Below, one piece after another: positions 45,638 to 54,719 of a DNA stretch of 64,000 nucleotides. The DNA is taken from positions 1,178,001 through 1,242,000 of the forward strand of contig NZ_RKHK01000001.1 of assembly GCF_003752405.1 (NCBI RefSeq), in the 5' to 3' direction. The notes beneath the pieces are model-generated. The model did no database searches and was not told where the DNA came from. It saw only the letters and a program-made list of their open reading frames with translations. Both the position numbers and the translations under genes were made by a program. The DNA comes from Bogoriella caseilytica. Its GTDB lineage: Bacteria > Actinomycetota > Actinomycetes > Actinomycetales > Actinomycetaceae. Each line of letters starts with the position of its first letter. The stretch's first letter is position 1.

Positions 45638-45686
45638 GCCGCCAGCCTAGGTGAACGCCTATCCGCACCCCACAGCAACCCCCGGG

Positions 45687-45759
45687 CCGTTTGTGGTCAG
45701 TTAGTGCCGGAATGTGAGCCAAATCTGGGTTCATTGCGGCGCAATCTGACCACAATCGT
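45687..45759. repeat. 73-bp palindromic intergenic repeat, subfamily 1, copy C
   Basis: Arms match copies A and B (TTGTGGTCAGTT left; its complement on the right) over 73 bp. It lies 50 bp upstream of the DUF1992 start and after the 3' end of the pcm-like gene. Central sequence differs but also pairs with itself (CCA-AATC-TGG). Confidence 0.8.
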
Positions 45760-45849
45760 TGCGGGAGCGGGAGCCACACCGGGAGCGGGAGCCCGCAGGT
45801 CGCCTACGCGCAAGCAGCCCCCCTGCGCGCCCGCAGCTTGCCGGGGCCC

Positions 45850-46512
45850 TCAGTCTCCGGGCTCGCCCGTCTCTCGCAGCGGCACGAAGCTGAAGAGTCC
45901 GAACTCGCGGCTCTGGATCTCCCCGTCCTCGGACTTATCCACTACGGCCAGCCGCCCACGAATGGGCAGCACCATGCGCCCGCCGTCAGCCAGCTGGTCA
46001 ACGAGCGACGCGGGAAGGCAATGGGCATCGGCCGAGACCAGGATGCGATCGAAAGGGCCCTCCTCCGGCATGCCGAGACGCCCCGGCGTGGCCGGCTCGA
46101 TCCGGGCCGCAGCACCATTGAGACCGTGTTCCTCCCGCACTTCTGCCCAGTGCGCCAGGTTGCTCTGCCCGAACTCCACCAGCTCGGGGGCAAGTTCCAC
46201 GCCGATCACCTCGCCGCCGAGGCCACCGGCGGCGCCGAGCCCGCCTTCTCCGCCGGCAACCAAGTGGGCGAGCAGAGCGGTCGACCATCCAGAGCCCGAG
46301 CCGACGTCGAGGACACGATCACCGGGCTTGACGCCCAAGAACTGCAGCATGGCCTCGAGAGTGCTGGGCTGGGAACATGTGGCCTCGTAGCCGATCGGCA
46401 GCGGCATATCGCAGTGGGCCTGGCGGCGGTGTTCTTCGGGCAGGAAGACCCGGCGGTCGACAAGCGCGACCGCCTTTCTCACCTGGTGCGCGTAATGCGC
46501 TTCGCTGCCCAT
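45850..46512 (-). CDS. pcm: Protein-L-isoaspartate O-methyltransferase-like
   Basis: A 220-aa SAM-dependent methyltransferase of the Pcm type, which methylates isoaspartyl residues for repair. PIGYEATCSQPSTLEAMLQFLGV is the substrate-side signature, and VLDVGSGSGWSTALLAHL binds SAM. The motif after EVIGVELAPELVEFGQ is also typical. ATG 46512 is the first good start of the frame. The SAM motif is fine, but the C-terminal third (LPIRGRLAVV onward) departs from Pcm of E. coli, so substrate assignment is moderate. Its 3' end is followed by repeat C. Confidence 0.8.
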   Translation of the reverse strand: MGSEAHYAHQVRKAVALVDRRVFLPEEHRRQAHCDMPLPIGYEATCSQPSTLEAMLQFLGVKPGDRVLDVGSGSGWSTALLAHLVAGGEGGLGAAGGLGGEVIGVELAPELVEFGQSNLAHWAEVREEHGLNGAAARIEPATPGRLGMPEEGPFDRILVSADAHCLPASLVDQLADGGRMVLPIRGRLAVVDKSEDGEIQSREFGLFSFVPLRETGEPGD

Positions 46513-46588
46513 GATGAGTCCATGCTGCCCCCAATGGTGACGGCGTGCGACCCGAATACAGGCCGAACTCAGGAGCGGCAAGCGCGAC

Positions 46589-48277
46589 TCAGGCCGTGGT
46601 GAGGTCCCGGCGCCGGAAGCCGGCGACGGCACCCAGCACCAGGAGCACTCCGGTTCCGCCGAGGATCGCCACGGCCGTCCACGAGATCGCCTCGGACGGG
46701 TACTGGCCGACGTGGTCGAAGGGCGAGGCATTGAGCACGGCCTGGCCGACGTCCAGCATGGGCCCGAAGAGAGCCAGGAGCGTGCCGAAACCGAAGACCG
46801 CCCAGGCCACCCCGGTCAGCCGAGGCACCCACCCATACAGTGCCAGGGCCAGCCCGAGGAGGAACCACACCGGCGCCACATGGACCACGTGACCCAGGAT
46901 CACCGGTCCCAGGAGGGACCAGTCACCGGTACTCAGGGAAGCGCCGAGCCCCTGCCCGAAGCCCGCGACCAGCAGCAGCCAGGCGGACCCCCCGGCCGCG
47001 ACCGCGGCCCAGGAGAGCAGCCACCTGGCGCGGCTCACCCCGGTGGCCAGGATCGGTTCGGTACGCACGCCCTGCTCCTCGGATCGCAGGCCCTGGGCGG
47101 CGAGGATGACAAAGACGGCCACCATGATCGCGAAGTACAGGCCCATGAAGCCCTGGTAGCCCTCGACGATGCCGTCACTGCCACCCATCAGTGCCGCGAT
47201 CTCCTCGGGCATCCCGGCGACTCCCTCGATCATGGCGTCGGTGAAGCCGCCGAAGGCCACCCCGGCGATGAGCAGTCCCGCGGTCCAACCGATGAGACTC
47301 GAACGCTGGAGCCTCAAGGCCAGTGGCAACGGGCCAGCCAGCCACGCAGCGGCGCGGGCGGAGCCGAGCCGGTCGGGCAGGATCCCGGCGGCGAGGTCGC
47401 GGCGCGACTGCAGCGAGTAGCCCACCGCGGCCAGGAGCAAGGCGAAGACCACGGAGAGCAGGAGCGGCCACCACCGGTCGAGGGTGTAGGGCGCGGTCTG
47501 CTGGGCCCAGCCGAGCGGCGAGAGCCAGGACAGCCACGCGAGTGCGCCGTCCTCGCCCTGTGCCACGAACGACATGTCACCCAAGCCCCGGATGACAAAA
47601 GCGGTGCCCAGCACCGCGCCGGCGATCCCGGAGCCCGCCCGGGAGAAGGCCGAGAGCTGCACGGTCACCGCCGCCACGCCGGCGAAGGCCAAGCCAGCAG
47701 CGCCGATGGAGAAGCCGAAGAGCAGTGAACCCTGCGCGTCGGGGCTGGGTTCGATCACCGAGCCCATGACCAGCGCCGCGCTGAGCAGCGCGACCAGCAG
47801 GTTCATGGCGGTGGCCATGATGAGCGCGGCGGTGAGCTGCGCATGCCTGCCGAGCACCGAGGCGCGCAGGAGCTCGGCGCGCCCGGTCTGCTCCTCCACC
47901 CGGGTGTGGCGGGAGATGGTGGTGATCGACATGAAGGCTGCGGCGAGCATGAGGTAGAGGCCGTACATTGCGGCCAGGAACCGCGGCACCGTGATCTCGT
48001 CCAGCCCGTATCCGGGCCCGCCGATGAGGGCGATGACGGGGTTGGTGGCCAGGGCGGCCATGGAGGCGAGCGACTCCTCATCACCCATGAGCTCACCGAT
48101 GGCATTGGCGAAGTAGGCCATCAGGGCGCTGATCCCGAGCACCCAGGCGGGCAGACGGAGGCGGTCACGGCGCAGCATGAACCGCAGGAGCACCCCGGTG
48201 CCGGTCAGACTGCCGGGGCGTTCGGAGCCTTTCCCCTTCCAGGGTGAGCGCGCGGTTGCGGCCGTGCGCGTCGACAT
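46589..48277 (-). CDS. ABC-2-type exporter permease
   Basis: A 562-aa protein with about twelve hydrophobic helices in two similar halves (LLRFMLRRDRLRLPAWVLGI at the start; IGWTAGLLIAGVAFGGFTD in the second half). Large fused permeases of this type (tetronasin/polyketide exporter-like) occur with a single ATPase gene. It overlaps the ATPase gene by 1 nt (TGATG). The TetR repressor upstream controls the pair. Substrate unknown, perhaps a drug or antibiotic. Confidence 0.85.
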   Translation of the reverse strand: MSTRTAATARSPWKGKGSERPGSLTGTGVLLRFMLRRDRLRLPAWVLGISALMAYFANAIGELMGDEESLASMAALATNPVIALIGGPGYGLDEITVPRFLAAMYGLYLMLAAAFMSITTISRHTRVEEQTGRAELLRASVLGRHAQLTAALIMATAMNLLVALLSAALVMGSVIEPSPDAQGSLLFGFSIGAAGLAFAGVAAVTVQLSAFSRAGSGIAGAVLGTAFVIRGLGDMSFVAQGEDGALAWLSWLSPLGWAQQTAPYTLDRWWPLLLSVVFALLLAAVGYSLQSRRDLAAGILPDRLGSARAAAWLAGPLPLALRLQRSSLIGWTAGLLIAGVAFGGFTDAMIEGVAGMPEEIAALMGGSDGIVEGYQGFMGLYFAIMVAVFVILAAQGLRSEEQGVRTEPILATGVSRARWLLSWAAVAAGGSAWLLLVAGFGQGLGASLSTGDWSLLGPVILGHVVHVAPVWFLLGLALALYGWVPRLTGVAWAVFGFGTLLALFGPMLDVGQAVLNASPFDHVGQYPSEAISWTAVAILGGTGVLLVLGAVAGFRRRDLTTA

Positions 48278-49275
48278 CAGTTGTCCTTCCCGGTGGCCGC
48301 CTGAGCTGCGCCGGCGATGTCCTCGCGGTCAGTCTCCTCGAGTTCGTCGCCGTAGTGGCGCAGCAGCAATTCCTCGAGGGTGGGCGGGGAGGCGATCAGG
48401 GAGCGGATGCCCGCAGCCGAGAGCAGGCGCATGACGTGGTCGAGCCTCGCGGTGTCGACGTCGAATCGCAGCTGGACACCACCGCCGGAGTTAGTGGTGG
48501 CGGGTGAGCCGGCGCCGGTGCTCGGTCCACCCTCGTCCACCAGATTGTGGACGCCGTCGTGCTCAGCGAGCCCGTCCACCGCGGCACTCGTGGTCGCGGT
48601 GATCGCGGTGCGGGAGAGATGGCGCAGGTCCGCGAGCGTGCCGGACTCGACCACGGCGCCCTTGCGGATGATGGAGATGCGATCGGCCAGCGCTTCGACC
48701 TGGGCGAGGATGTGGCTGGAGAGCAGCACGGTGCGGCCGGCGTTCTTGGCCTCACGGATGCACTCCTGGAACACGGCCTCCATCAGCGGGTCCAGACCGG
48801 CGGTGGGTTCATCGAGGAGCAGCAGCTCGACGTCGGAGGCCAGCGCCGAGATCAGGGCGACCTTCTGCCGGTTGCCCTTGGAGTAGGTGCGGCCCTTCTT
48901 GCGCGGATCGAGGTCGAAGCGCTCGATCAACTCGTCACGCTTGGCGGCGTTCACTCCGCCGCGTAGCCGGGCGAAGAGATCGATGGCCTCCCCTCCGGTG
49001 AGATTGGGCCAGAGCTCGACGTCGCCGGGGACATAGGCCAGCCGGCGGTGCAGGGCCACAGCATCGCGCCACGGATCGCCGCCGAGGAGGCGCGCCGTGC
49101 CGCCGTCGTGTTTGAGGATGCCGAGCAGGATGCGGATGGCGGTGGACTTTCCCGCGCCGTTGGGGCCGAGGAAGCCGTGCACCTCGCCGGCGGAGACGCG
49201 CAGGTCGAGGCCATCAAGCGCGCGGACGGCGCCGTAATTCTTGGTGACGCCGGAGAGGTCGATCGCAGTAGTCAT
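48277..49275 (-). CDS. ABC transporter ATP-binding protein (drug-exporter type)
   Basis: A 332-aa ATPase. Walker A is GPNGAGKST (residues 35-43), the Q-loop and the signature [17 protein letters not shown] are present, and Walker B is [15 protein letters not shown]-terminal domain of 90 residues follows. The frame is open farther upstream, but ATG 49275 with GAAGGGA nearby is the start. It is coupled to the permease by a 1-nt overlap. The order is tetR, ATPase, permease, all on the minus strand. Confidence 0.92.
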   Translation of the reverse strand: MTTAIDLSGVTKNYGAVRALDGLDLRVSAGEVHGFLGPNGAGKSTAIRILLGILKHDGGTARLLGGDPWRDAVALHRRLAYVPGDVELWPNLTGGEAIDLFARLRGGVNAAKRDELIERFDLDPRKKGRTYSKGNRQKVALISALASDVELLLLDEPTAGLDPLMEAVFQECIREAKNAGRTVLLSSHILAQVEALADRISIIRKGAVVESGTLADLRHLSRTAITATTSAAVDGLAEHDGVHNLVDEGGPSTGAGSPATTNSGGGVQLRFDVDTARLDHVMRLLSAAGIRSLIASPPTLEELLLRHYGDELEETDREDIAGAAQAATGKDN

Positions 49276-49349
49276 GGTGATCCCTTCACGGGGTACTGCC
49301 GGGGGCGGCGGACGATCAGGACGGGTGTGACAGGAGGCGCGGTGATGCG

Positions 49350-50006
49350 TCAGTCGGCGTCCGGGGGATCGCTGACGTACAGCAGGTACTCCTCGAGCAG
49401 CGTGCGATCGGTGAGGAGGCCCTCGGTGTACAGCTCCAGCGCGGGGAGCATGACCTCGGTGGTGGTCTGCTTCCAGAAATCGGCGTCGAGTTCCCCGAGG
49501 TCCTTGCCGGAGGTGATCACGGCCTGCAACATCCAGCCGAGGGAGACCGCGAAGGTCATCCGCACGCGCGCCGGCTCGTTGCGGCTGGGTTTGATGTGCC
49601 CGGTCTCCACCCCTTGGCGCATCCATTGCTCTGCCTGGGCGTACATCTCGGTCAGCAAGCGGCGGGCCACCTCCCCGCCGGTCATGAGGCTGCGGACGAG
49701 GTAGCGGATCAGGGGCTGGAACTCGTCGAGCAGAGCCATCTGCTCTAGGAAGGTGCCCCGCAGATCCTGCGAGCGCATGGCCTCCCCCTTGTAGGCGGCC
49801 GAGACCTGAAGCACGTGGTCGTCACAGGCGCGCTGCAGCGCCTCCTTGGAGCCGAAGTGCTTCAGGATGGCCGGCGCCGTGACGCCGGCATCGGAGGCGA
49901 TGGACCGCAGGGGTGCGTCGAAGCCGGAGCGGCCGAAGTGCTCGATGGCAGCGTGCAGGATGCGCCCCCGGGTATCAGGGGGTGCGGCATCGCCTGGTGA
50001 ACGCAT
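49350..50006 (-). CDS. TetR-family repressor
   Basis: A 218-aa regulator. The N-terminal helix-turn-helix is [20 protein letters not shown] then [25 protein letters not shown], canonical for TetR proteins; the C-terminal ligand domain is helical. ATG 50006 has TAACCT 7 nt upstream (leaderless-type); GTG 50012 is also in frame. Two operator-like palindromes cover the promoter and the start codon, so it should repress itself and the ABC exporter (74 bp downstream). Confidence 0.9.
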   Translation of the reverse strand: MRSPGDAAPPDTRGRILHAAIEHFGRSGFDAPLRSIASDAGVTAPAILKHFGSKEALQRACDDHVLQVSAAYKGEAMRSQDLRGTFLEQMALLDEFQPLIRYLVRSLMTGGEVARRLLTEMYAQAEQWMRQGVETGHIKPSRNEPARVRMTFAVSLGWMLQAVITSGKDLGELDADFWKQTTTEVMLPALELYTEGLLTDRTLLEEYLLYVSDPPDAD

Positions 50007-50031
50007 GTTCACCAGGTTAACGAGCGTTCAC
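49993..50031 (-). promoter_or_regulatory. Two TetR operator-like palindromes at the tetR-ABC promoter
   Basis: O1: CCTGGTGAAC-GCAT-GTTCACCAGG (49993-50016), a perfect 10-bp palindrome whose spacer contains the start codon. O2: GTTAACGAGCGTTCAC (50016-50031), a 7-bp palindrome with one mismatch. TAACCT (50019-50014, -10) lies between them and the ATG follows by 7 nt, so a bound repressor would cover the promoter. Confidence 0.8.
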
Positions 50032-50085
50032 TGCCGGCACAAGCGAGAGGCCCGCGGGCCTGTGCGGTACCGGGTTGCCCGAGCC

Positions 50086-51075
50086 CTACCAGCGGTGGTG
50101 GACCTGTGGCTTGATCCGCTCGGCGTAGAGCTCGGCGACGGCTGCCAGGAAGTCGCCAGGCAGCGGCCCGACGTCACCGGCTGCCGCATTGCCGCGAGCC
50201 TGATCGGCGTTGCGAGCGCCGGGGATCACGGTAGTGACGCCCTCCTGCTGCGCGACCCACGCGAGCGCCGCCGTCGCCGGTTCCAACCCGGCCTCGCGCG
50301 CCAGCCCGGAGAAGACTGCCGCGGCCTCCACACCCGTCTGGTAGTCCACCCCCGAGAAGGTCTCCCCGACGTCGAAGGCGGCTCCCTCGCGGTTGTAGGT
50401 GCGGTGGTCGTCGGGAGCGAAGACGGTCTCGGTGGTGTAGCGGCCCGACAGCAGGCCGCTGGCCAGCGGTACGCGGGCGATGATGCCCACGCCGGCCCGG
50501 GCGGCCTCCGGGAGCGCCTGCTCCACCGGCTTCTGCCGGAAGGCATTCAGGATGATCTGCACGCTCGCCATGTGGGGGCGCGCGATGGCGGAGAGGGCCT
50601 GATCCACCGTCTCCACGCTCACGCCGTAGGCGGCGATGGCGCCGCGCTCCACCAGGGCGTCCAGGGCGTCGTAGACCTCGTCCGCCTCGATGACGGCACT
50701 CTCGGGGCAGTGCAGCTGGACCAGGTCGAGCGTGTCGACACCGAGGTTGCGGCGGGAGCGATCGGTCCAGTCACGGAAGTTCTCCGCCGTGGCGTGCTCG
50801 AGGGTGGGAGCGGGCGCACGCCGGACCATCTTGGTGGCGACCACACCGTTCCAGCTGGGGTTCGCGGCGCGCCACTGCCCGATGAGGGATTCGCTCCGGC
50901 CGTCGCCGTAGACGTCGGCGGTGTCGAAGAAGGTCACCCCGGCTTCCGCGGCGGCGTCCAGGACGGTGAAGGCGTCCCGCTCGTCCACTGCGCCCCAGTC
51001 GGCGCCCAGCTGCCATGTGCCGAGACCGATCACGGAGACAGCTCGCTCGGTCCTGCCCAGTTCACGTAGGTCCAT
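50086..51075 (-). CDS. Aldo/keto reductase
   Basis: A 329-aa NADPH-dependent reductase of the YajO/IolS-like aldo/keto reductase group. GLGTWQLGADWG at the start, the catalytic Asp-Tyr in FFDTADVYGDGRSESLIG, and the C-terminal nucleotide-binding IPGARNADQARGN fit. Typical length. Substrate unknown. Upstream, 182 bp separate it from the divergent histidine phosphatase. Confidence 0.88.
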   Translation of the reverse strand: MDLRELGRTERAVSVIGLGTWQLGADWGAVDERDAFTVLDAAAEAGVTFFDTADVYGDGRSESLIGQWRAANPSWNGVVATKMVRRAPAPTLEHATAENFRDWTDRSRRNLGVDTLDLVQLHCPESAVIEADEVYDALDALVERGAIAAYGVSVETVDQALSAIARPHMASVQIILNAFRQKPVEQALPEAARAGVGIIARVPLASGLLSGRYTTETVFAPDDHRTYNREGAAFDVGETFSGVDYQTGVEAAAVFSGLAREAGLEPATAALAWVAQQEGVTTVIPGARNADQARGNAAAGDVGPLPGDFLAAVAELYAERIKPQVHHRW

Positions 51076-51257
51076 ACCTGCGACAACGGTGGCGGGAGCC
51101 CACACATTCCGAGAACCGCGTGCTGGCTGCGGCAGGTGCAGCGCGCGGTCGTGGACTGTGCCCACGCGGCCCGCCGGGCGGTGGTGGCGCGCCCTGCGGA
51201 GGTCGGGACCCGCCGGGCACGCACTCGCCGTTCACCGGCGCCTGCGACCATGGGGGA

Positions 51258-51911
51258 ATGCGCCTCATTCTCGCCCGACACGGCCAGACCAGTTCGAACG
51301 TCGACCACCTCCTCGATACCGCGGTCCCCGGAGCCGACCTGACGTCACTGGGCCGCGACCAGTCCGAGGCTCTCGCCGAGGCCCTGGAATCCGAGTCCAT
51401 CGACCTCATCGTCACCTCCACGCTGGTGCGCACGCAGCAGACAGCTGAGCCCCTGGCCGCTGCGCTCGGGCTGGAGCCGTGGGTGCGCGACGGCGCTCGA
51501 GAGATCAGCGCGGGGGTGTACGAGATGCGCGGCGACGGCGAGGCCGTCCGCGCCTACCTCGAACTGATGGTCGCCTGGCTGGAGGACCTGGACACCCGGT
51601 TGCCCGACGGCGAGAGCGGCAATGAGTTCTACGCCCGGTACGACGCCGTCATCGAGGAGGTCGCCGCAAGCGGAGCGGAGACCGCGGTGGTCATCAGCCA
51701 CGGCGCCGCCATCCGGTGCTGGGTGGCGGGTCGCGCGACCAACATCGGCCCAGAGTTCACCACCAGCCACGAACTGAACAACACGGGAGTGGTGGTACTG
51801 GACGGCGATCCAGAACGCGGCTGGACGGTACTCACCTGGGAAGGCGAGCCCGTCGGCGGGGCCGAGATGGAGGGGGCGCCCGGCCCAGCAGGCGAGACCG
51901 CGCGAGTCTAG
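51258..51911 (+). CDS. Histidine phosphatase family protein (phosphoglycerate mutase-like)
   Basis: A 217-aa phosphatase of the RHG branch. The phosphohistidine motif LARHGQTSSN is at residues 5-14, and VISHGAAIRCW carries the second catalytic His. It acts on small phosphates; the substrate is unknown. ATG 51258 has GACCAT exactly 6 nt before it. The longer frame upstream is not supported. Confidence 0.88.
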   Translation: MRLILARHGQTSSNVDHLLDTAVPGADLTSLGRDQSEALAEALESESIDLIVTSTLVRTQQTAEPLAAALGLEPWVRDGAREISAGVYEMRGDGEAVRAYLELMVAWLEDLDTRLPDGESGNEFYARYDAVIEEVAASGAETAVVISHGAAIRCWVAGRATNIGPEFTTSHELNNTGVVVLDGDPERGWTVLTWEGEPVGGAEMEGAPGPAGETARV

Positions 51912-51960
51912 GCAGCCCCCCGGCGGCCGACCCCCCAAGCACCCCGGCACCCCACCCCCG

Positions 51961-52034
51961 GCGATTGTGCTCACTCAACGTCGCTTCGGCAGCGTCTCTG
52001 GGCCTTATTAGCGACGTTTGGTGTGCACAATCGG
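51961..52034. repeat. 74-bp palindromic intergenic repeat, subfamily 2, copy D
   Basis: Arms begin GCGATTGTGCTCACT and end in its near-complement GTGCACAATCGG; AACGTCGCT pairs with AGCGACGTT inside. It lies 50 bp after the histidine phosphatase stop and before the marR promoter. It shares GATTGTG with subfamily 1 but then reads CTCAC rather than GTCAG. Confidence 0.8.
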
Positions 52035-52050
52035 CACGCCCCCCTTCTAT

Positions 52051-52072
52051 CAGTGCTGTTATATTAGCGCTG
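52051..52072 (+). promoter_or_regulatory. MarR operator overlapping the leaderless marR-MFS promoter
   Basis: CAGTGCT-8 nt-AGCGCTG, an inverted repeat with one mismatch. The -10 box TATATT (52060-52065) lies in it and is 6 nt from the GTG start at 52072. A MarR dimer here would block RNA polymerase, which suggests autoregulation. Confidence 0.65.
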
Positions 52073-52566
52073 TGACATCAGATCCGACCACACGTGGCTA
52101 CTGGCGCGAACTGCGCGCACTGCAGGAGGACCTCGACGCCGAGATCGCCGGACTCTATCGCTCCCATGGCGTTGACGGCGTCCGCCCGCGATTCGCCTAC
52201 CCGATGATCCGCTTGGCCCACGCCGGGGAGATGACCATCCGCGACCTCGCCACATCGCTCGGCCACACCCATTCGGCTCTCAGCCAGACCGTCACCGCGA
52301 TGCGCGGCGAAGGGCTCGTCGAGACCGTGCCCGGCTCTGACGCACGCACCCGGCTGGTCCGACTCACCGAGCGCGGCTGGGACCTCGTGCCCTTCCTTGA
52401 GGCAGAGTGGCGCGCCACGGAGGACACCCTCGAGGAACTCGACGCCGAGCTACCCGTCCACCTCACCGAGTACGTGGCAGCGCTGCGCTCCCGATTGGCC
52501 GAACGCAGCTTCGGCGAACGCATCGCCGAGCGCATCACGCGCGACGACGCAGGGCGCCGTCCGTGA
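52072..52566 (+). CDS. MarR-family transcriptional regulator
   Basis: A 164-aa winged-helix regulator. MTIRDLATSLGHTHSALSQTVTAMRGEGLVE is the helix-turn-helix, and DARTRLVRLTERGWDLV is the wing. GTG 52072 starts 6 nt after TATATT. It overlaps the downstream transporter by 4 nt (GTGA), so it most likely senses a compound the transporter exports. Confidence 0.88.
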   Translation: MTSDPTTRGYWRELRALQEDLDAEIAGLYRSHGVDGVRPRFAYPMIRLAHAGEMTIRDLATSLGHTHSALSQTVTAMRGEGLVETVPGSDARTRLVRLTERGWDLVPFLEAEWRATEDTLEELDAELPVHLTEYVAALRSRLAERSFGERIAERITRDDAGRRP

Positions 52567-53816
52567 TCCGCCGGGGCCTGATCGACCTTCGCCCACTACG
52601 CGCCAATGCCGCTTTCCGCCGGCTATGGGTGGGAAACTCGATCTCCGGCTTCGGGGGGCAGATCGCCATGTTGGCGGTGCTCTTCCACGTCTGGGAGGTG
52701 ACCGGAAATCCGTTGTGGACCGGGATGATCGGTCTGGTCTCCGCGGCCGGCATGATCACCGGCGGCTTCCTCGGCGGCACCCTGGCCGACTCGCACGACC
52801 GGCGCACCATCATCTGCCTGACCACCTCTGGTCAGGCGCTGGCCGCGGCGGCGCTCGCAGTCCAGGCAGCGCTCGGCCTGGAGAACGTCGGGGTCATACT
52901 GACTCTGGTCGGAATGAACAGTCTGGCCGGCGGCCTGGGGGCGGCCTCGCGTCGCAGCCTTCCGGCGCGCCTGCTCTCACGCCAGCTCCTCCCGGCGGGC
53001 ATCGCCCTGACTCACCTCACCTTCCAGGCGTCCATGCTGATCGGTCCGGCGCTCTCCGGCTTCCTGATCGCCGGTATCGGACTCACCGCGTGCTACACCA
53101 TCACGGCGATCGCGGATCTCATCTCGCTCTATCTGGCACTACGGCTGCCCAGGGTGCCGCCGGTCGGCGCCACGACGGCGAGCAGTTGGACGACGACCTG
53201 GCAGGGCCTGAGGTTCGTGTCTCGACCCGGCGCGGTGCGCGGGGCCTTCGGCACCGATCTCTTCGCCACCCTGCTCGCCTTCCCGATCGCGCTCTTCCCC
53301 ATGGTCAACGACCTGCGACTCGGCGGCTCTCCCGAGACGCTGGGTTTGATGTCCTCGGCCCTGGCCGTGGGCGGGATCCTCGCAGGGGTGTGCTCCGGTC
53401 TGGTGACCCGCACCGGCCGGCTCGGCGTCGCGCAATCAGTCGCGGCCGGCGTGTGGTGTGCGGCGCTCGCCGGATTCGGTCTGGGTACATCCGCCACGGC
53501 GATCCTCCTCGCGCTCGTGGTGGCCGGGGCCGCCGACACGGTGAGTGTCATCTCGCGCGGCGCGCTGGTGCAGCTCGCCGTGCCGGACGAGTTCCGGGGG
53601 CGGATCACGGCAGTGGATCACGTGATCGGGGCCGCGGGGCCGAGTCTTGGCAATGCGCGTGCCGGCTGGGTGGCCGCGATGGTCGGGGCCCCGGTAGCCC
53701 TGGCGGCCGGAGCGGCAGCAGGCTTGCTCGGGGTGCTCTGGATCGCGCTGCGCAACCGGGAGCTCCGTGAGTTCGACGGCGCCACCGGCGGCCCTGGCCC
53801 CACCCTGGCGGCGTAA
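52563..53816 (+). CDS. MFS transporter (EntS/MFS_3-like)
   Basis: A 417-aa protein with 12 helices. FRRLWVGNSISGFGGQIAML starts the first helix, and LADSHDRRTII is the loop 2-3 motif of the major facilitator superfamily. SFRRLW and the AVPDEFRGRI motif near the C-terminus place it in the enterobactin exporter-like group. It starts at GTG 52563 overlapping the marR stop. Substrate unknown (drug or siderophore-type export). Confidence 0.88.
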   Translation: MIRRGLIDLRPLRANAAFRRLWVGNSISGFGGQIAMLAVLFHVWEVTGNPLWTGMIGLVSAAGMITGGFLGGTLADSHDRRTIICLTTSGQALAAAALAVQAALGLENVGVILTLVGMNSLAGGLGAASRRSLPARLLSRQLLPAGIALTHLTFQASMLIGPALSGFLIAGIGLTACYTITAIADLISLYLALRLPRVPPVGATTASSWTTTWQGLRFVSRPGAVRGAFGTDLFATLLAFPIALFPMVNDLRLGGSPETLGLMSSALAVGGILAGVCSGLVTRTGRLGVAQSVAAGVWCAALAGFGLGTSATAILLALVVAGAADTVSVISRGALVQLAVPDEFRGRITAVDHVIGAAGPSLGNARAGWVAAMVGAPVALAAGAAAGLLGVLWIALRNRELREFDGATGGPGPTLAA

Positions 53817-53876
53817 GTGGCGACCTCCCAACGCTGACGCCTCGCGCCCGGACGCCCTCGACTCGGACGCGCTTCG

Positions 53877-53950
53877 ACGTTTGTGCTCACCAACCGTCGC
53901 TCTGACTGGCTTCCGGCGCGACCATTCCGACATCTATTGAGCACAAACGC
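53877..53950. repeat. 74-bp palindromic intergenic repeat, subfamily 2, copy E
   Basis: Arms start ACGTTTGTGCTCACC and end with the complement TTGAGCACAAACGC; length 74 bp like copy D. It lies between the convergent MFS gene and the 181-aa gene, about 60 bp after the MFS stop. Confidence 0.75.
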
Positions 53951-53998
53951 CGCGGGGGTGACGACGCCGCGGGGGTGACGACGCCGAGGGGGTGGCGA
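53948..53998. repeat. Tandem 17-bp repeat (three units)
   Basis: Units 53948-53964, 53965-53981 and 53982-53998 (sequence CGCCGCGGGGGTGACGA; last unit with two changes), starting at the right end of repeat E. No coding function; 17 bp is not a multiple of three. Confidence 0.85.
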
Positions 53999-54052
53999 GG
54001 ACGCACATACACGGCAGCGCGGCGGCGGGATAACAGCAGCGCGAAACGCCGC

Positions 54053-54598
54053 TCAGAGCTGCTTGAGCAGGGCCTTCCAGTACGCGCGCCAGCGCTCCAC
54101 GTCGTCCGCGGACTCGAGCTTGGTGTGGTTCACCGCCACAGCAGCTTTGCCGGTGCCCTTGTCCGAGACATTCACCGAGACCTTCGTGCCATCCGCGAGC
54201 GCAAGGCGCCAGTAGCGCCACTTCTCGGTCGACGACGTCGTCGCCTCACCCTCGACCGGCACGCCATCGTGCTCGGTCATACCCTCAGCGAGTTCTCGCC
54301 ACGCGGCAAGGGCGCCGTCCTTGTCAGCAGCGAGGGAGCGCGAGGCCGCGACCTGGAAGTCACCGGAGGAGGATTGCCCGGCTACTCGCAGTCCCTTCTG
54401 CTGGCCATAGGCGATGGCGGCACCTTGGGCCCACCAGCCGCGGCTCTCCACCGACTCGGGCATCAGTTCGAAGGCCAGCTTGGCGATCTCGGCATGAGGG
54501 AGCCGCTCGGCGCCCCGGGCGTCGAGTTCAGTCACCCAGTGGTCCCAGGGCCGGCCACTGACCTTGGCGACGGCGGCCGCCCGCGCTGCTGTATCCAT
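54053..54598 (-). CDS. Conserved-looking unknown protein (181 aa)
   Basis: A soluble protein whose N-terminal half (PWDHWVTELDARGAERLPHAEIAKLAF) is an actinobacterial helical motif and whose C-terminal half (from STEKWRYWRLALADGTKVSV) is a predicted beta-sheet sequence reminiscent of SRPBCC/START-like proteins. The helical part (GWWAQGAAIAYGQQKGLR) is distinctive. CAGGCT lies 6 nt before ATG 54598, a weak leaderless-type box. I do not recognise a function. It is divergent from the GNAT gene. Confidence 0.65.
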   Translation of the reverse strand: MDTAARAAAVAKVSGRPWDHWVTELDARGAERLPHAEIAKLAFELMPESVESRGWWAQGAAIAYGQQKGLRVAGQSSSGDFQVAASRSLAADKDGALAAWRELAEGMTEHDGVPVEGEATTSSTEKWRYWRLALADGTKVSVNVSDKGTGKAAVAVNHTKLESADDVERWRAYWKALLKQL

Positions 54599-54719
54599 GA
54601 CGGAAGCCTGGCATATGCCTGGCGGTGGCCTCCAGAGCCCCGTCCCGCCGCCCCCGGCCCCGGTGGGTCTGCCCAACCGGTGGCCCACGCCCCCAACCGC
54701 GAGCCCTGACCGTGTGGCG

